Source: JBCBJZ01 sp038522635
Lineage (GTDB): Bacteria > Pseudomonadota > Alphaproteobacteria > Rhizobiales > Hyphomicrobiaceae
DNA: 33,749 bases
Assembly (NCBI GenBank): GCA_038522635.1
Contig: JBCBJZ010000018.1
Location: 1 to 33,749 of the forward strand
Reading direction: 5' to 3'
Part shown: piece after piece, positions 28,575 to 33,749 of the stretch
Layout of the letters: each line of letters begins with the position of its first letter
Numbering within the stretch: the stretch's first letter is position 1
Position numbers and translations under genes: made by a program
The notes under the pieces: generated by a model
What the model was told of the DNA's origin: nothing
The model's input: only the letters and a program-made list of their open reading frames with translations
Databases searched by the model: none

Positions 28575-29765
28575 TTAGCGCTTCGCCAACATGCAATCGA
28601 TGCCGCTGGCCCGTAGGCGGCCACACAGGGCGCGGGGCTGTCCCTGCTTCTCAAACGAGCCGACTTGTACGCGATAGAACGCACCCATGTTGCCCAGAAC
28701 GGTGCGCTCAACGGTTGGCGTTCGCGTTGCAAGTGCGGATGCGAAACGCTTGCGCAGGAGCGCGGCCTGACGTTGCGCCTCAGCCTGCGAGCGCACAGGC
28801 GCCAACAACAGCTTGTAGCGACCACGAGACTGCGCGCCGACTTTGCGAGGCGCTTTGGCGCGGGGCACGGCTGTGCGCCGCTGCGGAGCACGCGTTGCTG
28901 GGCGCGCGGTTCGCGGGGCTTGCGCACGCCGCGCTTGACCGGCGACTGCGACGCGGCTGTTCCAGCCCGACACCGCCGTCCGCGGGCCAGCGGGCGCCAC
29001 CACGGGACGTGCAGGCGCCGCGACGGCGCGAGGTTGAGGCGCGCTGCTTCCACCGCCAAAAAGGCCTGAGAAGAAGCCAGCGATGCCGCCCCCGGAAGAG
29101 GCCGACGGTTTCGCCGGTGTGGGTGGTGGTGTTGCCGGCCGGGCGGGCTGCGGCGTCGGGCGCGCTGCCACGCTGCGCGGCGCGGTCGTCGCGCGGGTTG
29201 GACGCTGCGCAACCGTCGGACGCGGGCGCCGCTGCGATGTCGCCGCAGGCCGTGCGGGTCGCGAGGCGCGGGCGGCTTGCGTGGGCCCGGATGCGGTGAC
29301 GCCGGCTGCCGCATAAGCGGCACGGCGCTCTGCGGTCGCGCGTGTGCGCATGGCGGGGCTGAGCCCCCCCTTCAGCCACATCGCGCTCGTTAGATCGGAG
29401 ATGGCACGGGCATTCAACCCGAGTTTGCGGTGCGCAAGCCCGCGATAATAAAGCGCGCGCGCCATATCGGGCGCGTTCAAGCCGCCCGCGTCGATGATGC
29501 CGCTGAAGGCCTTGAGGGCGCGTTTGGGCGAACGATCGATTAGTTTCGCGGCTGCTTTGATGGCGCCACGACGTTGTGCGGCGGCCTTGGCCGGCTTTAC
29601 CTGCACACGGATGAGCGCGCCCTGGCGATCACGATCCGTCTGAGCGGAACGATCGACCGGTGCTGGCAGCGCCACCACGGCCTGAGCGCTTCCCGCGCCC
29701 CACACCAACGAAGACACCATGCATGCTAGCCCGCACGCACCGAACAAGTACGCAGTGCGCCGCAT
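28575..29765 (-). CDS. Exported SPOR-domain protein with TPR-like region
   Basis: Encodes 396 residues from the ATG at 29765, which places a signal peptide at the N-terminus (AYLFGACGLACMVSSLVWGA, cleavage near AQA). Residues about 60-150 are helical and TPR/SEL1-like (APDMARALYYRGLAHRKLGL). A basic Ala/Pro/Arg-rich linker of about 160 residues follows. The C-terminal 80 residues form a SPOR domain (YKLLLAPVRSQAEAQRQAAL, FYRVQVGSFEKQGQPRALCG). SPOR domains bind denuded peptidoglycan at division sites, so a periplasmic cell-wall role is likely. The frame is open upstream to 29894, with an ATG at 29843; the start is chosen for the signal peptide, since the SD is weak. Confidence 0.8.
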   Translation of the reverse strand: MRRTAYLFGACGLACMVSSLVWGAGSAQAVVALPAPVDRSAQTDRDRQGALIRVQVKPAKAAAQRRGAIKAAAKLIDRSPKRALKAFSGIIDAGGLNAPDMARALYYRGLAHRKLGLNARAISDLTSAMWLKGGLSPAMRTRATAERRAAYAAAGVTASGPTQAARASRPARPAATSQRRPRPTVAQRPTRATTAPRSVAARPTPQPARPATPPPTPAKPSASSGGGIAGFFSGLFGGGSSAPQPRAVAAPARPVVAPAGPRTAVSGWNSRVAVAGQARRAQAPRTARPATRAPQRRTAVPRAKAPRKVGAQSRGRYKLLLAPVRSQAEAQRQAALLRKRFASALATRTPTVERTVLGNMGAFYRVQVGSFEKQGQPRALCGRLRASGIDCMLAKR

Positions 29766-30048
29766 CTCGAGGTTGAGACGCTCAGCCGTTCCTGTGCGGC
29801 CCTTGTCGGCGCTGCTGCATGTGTCGGCGCTGCTGCTTGCCATCCCACCGGTCTCAACTGCGGGCCGACCGCTAAGGCGCATGGTGCACCGCACACGGCT
29901 CGACTCCGGATTCCCGTTGCTGAAACGCTACGTGAACCAGTTGATTGAGGCAAATGCTTGTTCGCAACCAAACCGGGCTAAGCCGGAGCGACGGCCACAT
30001 AGATGTGACACAGGCGCCACAGAAACGCGTGCGCCGCAGCAATGAGCG

Positions 30049-31872
30049 CTACTCGACCGTCACGGATTTCGCCAGGTTGCGCGGCTGATCAACATCGGTG
30101 CCCATCAACACGGCCGTATGATAGGCCAGCAGTTGGATCGGCACCGCGTAAACCAGCGGTGCTGCAAACGGATGCACCTGCGGCACACTCAAATGGCCGA
30201 GCAGGTCACAGCCGACCGCATCGTCGGGCGCATCTGAAATCAGAATGATCTGCCCGCCGCGCGCCACAACCTCCTGCATGTTCGACACGGTCTTTTCAAA
30301 CAGATCATCGCGGGGCGCGATGACCACCACCGGGACATGCTCGTCGATGAGCGCGATGGGCCCGTGTTTCAGCTCACCCGCCGCGTAGCCTTCAGCGTGG
30401 ATGTAGGAGATTTCCTTCAGCTTCAGCGCGCCTTCCATGGCGATCGGGAAGGCCATGCCGCGCCCCAGGTATAGTACGTCGCTGGCCTTTGAGACGGTGT
30501 GGGCGAGGTCCTCGTAGTGTGATTCATCGTGCAGCATCGTGGAGATGTGCCGTGGGATCTCCATCAGCGCATCGATCAGCTCGCGCTGCCGGTCGTCATC
30601 GATGGCGCCGCGCGCGCGTCCGATCGCGATGGCCAGACACGCCAGCACGCTCAATTGGCAGGTGAAGGCTTTGGTCGACGCGACGCCGATCTCAGGCCCT
30701 GCGAGGGTTGGCAGCACGGCGTTTGATTCGCGCGCGATTGTGGACGTGCGCACGTTGCAGACCGAAGCGATGTGCTGGCCCTGCGCCTTGCAGTAACGCA
30801 AGGCGGCGAGCGTATCGGCTGTCTCCCCTGATTGCGAGACGAACACGGCGAGCCCGCCCGGTGTCATCGGCACTTCGCGGTAGCGGAACTCCGACGCGAT
30901 ATCGACCTCGACGGGGACGCGGGCGAACCGCTCCAGCCAGTATTTGGCGACCACGGCGGCGTAATAAGCCGTGCCACAGGCCGACAGTGTCACGCGATCG
31001 ATGGTCGCGAGATCGACGCCCAAATCGGGCATGCGCACGCTGCCGCTCGCCATATCGATGTAGTTGGCGATGGTGTGGGCGATCACTTCAGGCTGTTCAT
31101 GGATTTCCTTGGCCATGTAGTGGCGATGGTTCCCCTTATCAACCAGCAGCGATGAGGCCACCGCTTTGACCTTGTCGCGGTCAACCCGGTTACCGGCTTG
31201 ATCGTAGATTTGCACGCCCGCGCGCGTCAGCACCGCGCAGTCGCCGTCATCCAGATAGGTGATGGTGTCGGTGAAGGGGCCAAGCGCGATGGCGTCTGAG
31301 CCCAAATACATCTCGTTTTCGCCATGGCCGACCGCCAGCGGGCTGCCTTTGCGCGCGCCCACCATGAGGTCGTCTTGGCCGGCAAAAATGATCGCCAGGG
31401 CGAACGCGCCGCGCAACCGGCCAAGCGCCCGTTGCACCGCCTCGAAGGCCGAATTCGCACCATTGCGCATCTCGTCGGTGATGAGATGTACGATCACTTC
31501 GGTGTCGGTGTCGGTTTCAAAGACGTGGCCGTCAGCGCTCAGTGCCTCGCGCAGCTCACGGAAATTCTCGATGATGCCGTTGTGGACCACCGAGCAAACG
31601 TCGTTCATGTGGGGATGAGCGTTGGTTTCAGTCGGCGCCCCGTGGGTCGCCCAACGGGTATGACCGATCCCGGCAAGGCCCGACAGCGGGCGTTCGCGCA
31701 AGCGGGTCTCGAGGTTTCGAAGCTTACCTTCCGCGCGACGCCGGCCCAGATGGCCGTTCTCCACCGTCGCTATGCCGGCGGAGTCATACCCGCGATATTC
31801 GAGCCGCCGCAGCGAATCGACCAGATCAGGCGCAACCGGCTTGCCCCCTAATATCCCGACGATCCCACACAT
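30049..31872 (-). CDS. glmS: Glutamine-fructose-6-phosphate aminotransferase
   Basis: Makes glucosamine-6-phosphate from fructose-6-phosphate and glutamine, the entry step to UDP-GlcNAc for peptidoglycan and lipopolysaccharide. 607 residues, typical. Catalytic Cys2 (MCGIVGILGG), glutaminase motifs GHTRWATHG and HNGIIEN, two SIS domains (VFVSQSGETADTLAALRYCK; AMEGALKLKEISYIHAEGYA), and the conserved C-terminus RNLAKSVTVE. It lies downstream of glmU on the same strand, 327 nt apart. No glmS ribozyme-like structure is evident, as expected outside Firmicutes. Confidence 0.97.
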   Translation of the reverse strand: MCGIVGILGGKPVAPDLVDSLRRLEYRGYDSAGIATVENGHLGRRRAEGKLRNLETRLRERPLSGLAGIGHTRWATHGAPTETNAHPHMNDVCSVVHNGIIENFRELREALSADGHVFETDTDTEVIVHLITDEMRNGANSAFEAVQRALGRLRGAFALAIIFAGQDDLMVGARKGSPLAVGHGENEMYLGSDAIALGPFTDTITYLDDGDCAVLTRAGVQIYDQAGNRVDRDKVKAVASSLLVDKGNHRHYMAKEIHEQPEVIAHTIANYIDMASGSVRMPDLGVDLATIDRVTLSACGTAYYAAVVAKYWLERFARVPVEVDIASEFRYREVPMTPGGLAVFVSQSGETADTLAALRYCKAQGQHIASVCNVRTSTIARESNAVLPTLAGPEIGVASTKAFTCQLSVLACLAIAIGRARGAIDDDRQRELIDALMEIPRHISTMLHDESHYEDLAHTVSKASDVLYLGRGMAFPIAMEGALKLKEISYIHAEGYAAGELKHGPIALIDEHVPVVVIAPRDDLFEKTVSNMQEVVARGGQIILISDAPDDAVGCDLLGHLSVPQVHPFAAPLVYAVPIQLLAYHTAVLMGTDVDQPRNLAKSVTVE

Positions 31873-32199
31873 GGCTTTTCATCCCCCACGGTTGTTGCCC
31901 CACACCCACGCACGAACGGGTGCCGCGTGTGTCAGCTTAAAACAACTCAACTTTGATGTGCGTTCGTTGCGCCCTACACGGCCGGGAGGAAAGCGCTCCA
32001 GCGGACGGCGGCGCATGCCAAACGCGGTGGTCGCAGATGATCTGCAAAAGTCGTGCACAATGCAGCGGCGCACCTCGCAAGAGCGTCTGCGCGCGAGAAT
32101 TGAGGGCAAACGTTGCCGATTCGCACCAAAGTTGCACGTCGACTTCAGGTTGCAGTGCCTTTTTGAACGTCGGAAGCCCCTCGCGTTGAGCCCGTGGCT
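31873..32199. other. Intergenic region between glmU and glmS
   Basis: 327 nt between same-strand genes. At about 32110-32165 a degenerate repeat B remnant lies on the minus strand: GCAACTTTGGTGCGAATCGG aligns with the B2 segment GCAACTTTGGGCGCAAAGG. The rest shows no gene, RNA or clear promoter. A separate glmS promoter is possible given the distance. Confidence 0.5.
32110..32165 (-). repeat. Degenerate repeat B remnant (B6)
   Basis: Minus-strand GTGCAACTTTGGTGCGAATC then GGCAACG resembles the GAGCAACTTTGGGCGCAAAG part of B2, but the partner arm is mostly lost. This is a weak call, based on about 20 aligned bases. Confidence 0.35.
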
Positions 32200-33609
32200 T
32201 CAGCCCGCTTTGCGCCGTTTCATCAGGGCGCGGAATTTCGCGGCCCACCCCGGTTTCACCTCCTGGGGTGAGCGTTCAAGCGCCAGGGCGTCCGCCTCGA
32301 CGTCGCGGCTGATGACACTGCCTGAGCCCACGAACGCGCCGGCGCCGATCCGAACCGGTGCGACGAGCGCACTGTTGGAACCGACGAAAGCCCCCGCTTC
32401 GACCACGGTACGGTGTTTGTTGAAGCCGTCATAATTGCAGAAAATCGTGCCGGCGCCGACGTTGGCTTTGGCGCCGACCTCGCCGTCTCCGAGGTAAGCG
32501 AGGTGGTTGGCTTTCGCGCCTTCGGCCATCGCTACGTTTTTCACTTCGACGAAATTGCCGATGTGCACCGCAGCCGCAAGGCTGGCGCCTGGCCGAAGCC
32601 GGGCGAACGGCCCGATTCGCGCGCCATCGCCGATGCTGGCGCCTTCGATGTGGCAGTGCGCGCGAATGTGGACGTCATCGCCAACGCTCACGCCGGGGCC
32701 GAAGAAGACGTTCGGTTCAACGATCACGTCGCGGCCAAATCGGGTGTCGGCGCCGAGGAACACGCTCTCAGGTGAGATCATCGTGACCCCGCCTTCCATC
32801 GCGGCGAGGCGGGCACGCGCCTGGAACACGGCTTCGGCTTCGGCCAATTGCACGCGTGTGTTGATGCCAAGCAGCTCATCTTCCGGGCAGGCAATGGCGC
32901 TCACCGCGCGCCCATCGGCCCGCGCAATCGCGACCGCGTCGGTGAGATAATATTCGCCGTTCGCGTTGTCATTGCCGATGCGTCGCAGCAGCGCCGGCAG
33001 TGCGGTGGCATCAAACCCCATAACGCCGCCGTTGCAGAACGTGATCGCGCGTTCCGCGTCACTTGCATCCTTGTGTTCGCGGATTGCCGATAAGTGTCCC
33101 GCCTCATCGGTGAGCAAACGGCCATAGCCGGTGGGATCGCCCGCGTGAAACCCCATCACCGCGACCGCTTCACCGCCGGCCAACCCCTCACGCAGGCGCC
33201 CCAAGGAAGGCGCGCGCAACAACGGGGTATCGCCGAACGCCATGATCACGTCGCCCGGCGCTGCCGCTGCACGCTCAAGCGCGGGCATGGCAGCCTTCAT
33301 GGCATCACCCGTCCCGCGTTGGTCAGGCTGCTCGAAGATCTCCGCATCGGGCGCATGCAGGAGTGCTTCACGGCGCACATCATCCATGTCGGGGCCGATG
33401 ACCACACTCAGGCTCGCCGCACCCGCTTCGCGAACCGTGTGCAGCACATGCCCGAGCAGACTACGCCCGGCGATTTTATGCAGCACCTTGGGACGCGCTG
33501 AGCGCATGCGCGTGCCTTTGCCTGCGGCGAGCACCACCACGTGGAGGGGCTTTGCCTCCTGCACGTTCGACGCGGTTGGGTGGGTCGGGCTGCCAAGGTC
33601 CGCGGTCAT
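32200..33609 (-). CDS. glmU: Bifunctional UDP-N-acetylglucosamine pyrophosphorylase / glucosamine-1-phosphate acetyltransferase
   Basis: Catalyses the last two steps of UDP-GlcNAc synthesis. 469 residues. The N-terminal nucleotidyltransferase domain has VVVLAAGKGTRMRSARPKVL and QRGTGDA; LLGINTRVQLAEAE links to the left-handed beta-helix of hexapeptide repeats (for example ASIGDGARIGPFARLRPGAS, NFVEVKNVAMAEGAKANHLA). Acetyl-CoA-site motifs YLGDGEVGAKANVGAGTIFC and NYDG are present. The gene is complete from the ATG at 33609. It is followed by glmS, giving a linked amino-sugar module. Confidence 0.97.
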   Translation of the reverse strand: MTADLGSPTHPTASNVQEAKPLHVVVLAAGKGTRMRSARPKVLHKIAGRSLLGHVLHTVREAGAASLSVVIGPDMDDVRREALLHAPDAEIFEQPDQRGTGDAMKAAMPALERAAAAPGDVIMAFGDTPLLRAPSLGRLREGLAGGEAVAVMGFHAGDPTGYGRLLTDEAGHLSAIREHKDASDAERAITFCNGGVMGFDATALPALLRRIGNDNANGEYYLTDAVAIARADGRAVSAIACPEDELLGINTRVQLAEAEAVFQARARLAAMEGGVTMISPESVFLGADTRFGRDVIVEPNVFFGPGVSVGDDVHIRAHCHIEGASIGDGARIGPFARLRPGASLAAAVHIGNFVEVKNVAMAEGAKANHLAYLGDGEVGAKANVGAGTIFCNYDGFNKHRTVVEAGAFVGSNSALVAPVRIGAGAFVGSGSVISRDVEADALALERSPQEVKPGWAAKFRALMKRRKAG

Positions 33610-33667
33610 GTCGATCCCCCGGGTTGTTGTGGTTCAAGTGGTCTGCTGCCGGAAGCGGATAGCTTAG

Positions 33668-33749
33668 AGTTCGTTCGCTTCAGGTGGCATCGCCTGAGGC
33701 AAAAGATGAGTGGCAGAACAAAAGCTTAGATGTCGGTTCCGCTTCAACC
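33668..33749 (+). repeat. Palindromic repeat A, copy A3 (cut by window edge)
   Basis: AGTTCGTTCGCTTCAGGTGG, then CATCGCCTGAGGCAAAAGAT, then ACAAAAGCTTAGATGTCGG and TTCCGCTTCAACC align with A1 and the reverse complement of A2. It lies just upstream of glmU, in the leader or promoter region, and probably continues beyond the window. Confidence 0.85.

Noticed and set aside
31873..32199. glmS ribozyme or riboswitch upstream of glmS
   Set aside because: No ribozyme-like core is visible, and the element is not expected in alphaproteobacteria.

Overview
The window is a gene-dense, high-GC stretch of an alphaproteobacterial chromosome. Several things point to this class: a ChpT histidine phosphotransferase beside a lone receiver protein, an EipA/DUF1134 envelope protein, the rpoH-rluD-DUF6476 neighbourhood, a double cold-shock-domain protein followed by a DUF192 protein, NnrU, and a DUF6867 protein downstream of a liv operon. 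The coiled-coil membrane protein and the eipA context lean towards Hyphomicrobiales, but the order is an inference. Nearly all genes are core housekeeping genes. I see no prophage, insertion sequence, CRISPR array, rRNA or tRNA. Layout: 1-3.4 kb holds rpoH (cut by the left edge), a small membrane protein, rluD and a divergent DUF6476 membrane protein. 3.5-9.6 kb, all minus strand, holds an unrecognised tail-anchored protein, a 798-residue membrane-anchored coiled-coil protein, eipA and cysQ. 9.9-14.3 kb holds chpT plus a receiver protein, an NnrU-family protein, a small hypothetical, guaA and a small membrane protein. 14.7-20.5 kb is a complete branched-chain amino acid ABC transporter set in the order livH-livM-livG-livF-DUF6867-livJ; the binding-protein gene has its own leader and a strong terminator. 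20.7-27.3 kb holds a DMT exporter, a DUF192 protein and double-CSD protein, gloA, an unrecognised membrane protein translationally coupled to an HI0933-type flavoprotein, and a 2H-phosphoesterase-like DUF1045 protein. 27.4-33.6 kb holds DUF502, a SPOR-domain protein, and glmS downstream of glmU (UDP-GlcNAc synthesis). Two things stand out. First, the visible rpoH contains a perfect 49-bp inverted repeat around a 66-bp core. The conserved sigma-32 region-3 coding sequence lies backwards inside the gene, so the plus strand reads the canonical residues while the minus-strand gene reads unrelated residues, yet the frame stays open. This is either a real template-switch or inversion event (possibly switchable) or an assembly or amplification chimera. 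Second, intergenic spaces carry a family of dispersed palindromic repeats. They are paired stem-loops built as outer arm, inner arm and an AAA bulge, in two sequence variants (called A and B here). The longest copies lie between convergent genes or in leaders, and some copies supply the stop codon of the gene they follow.
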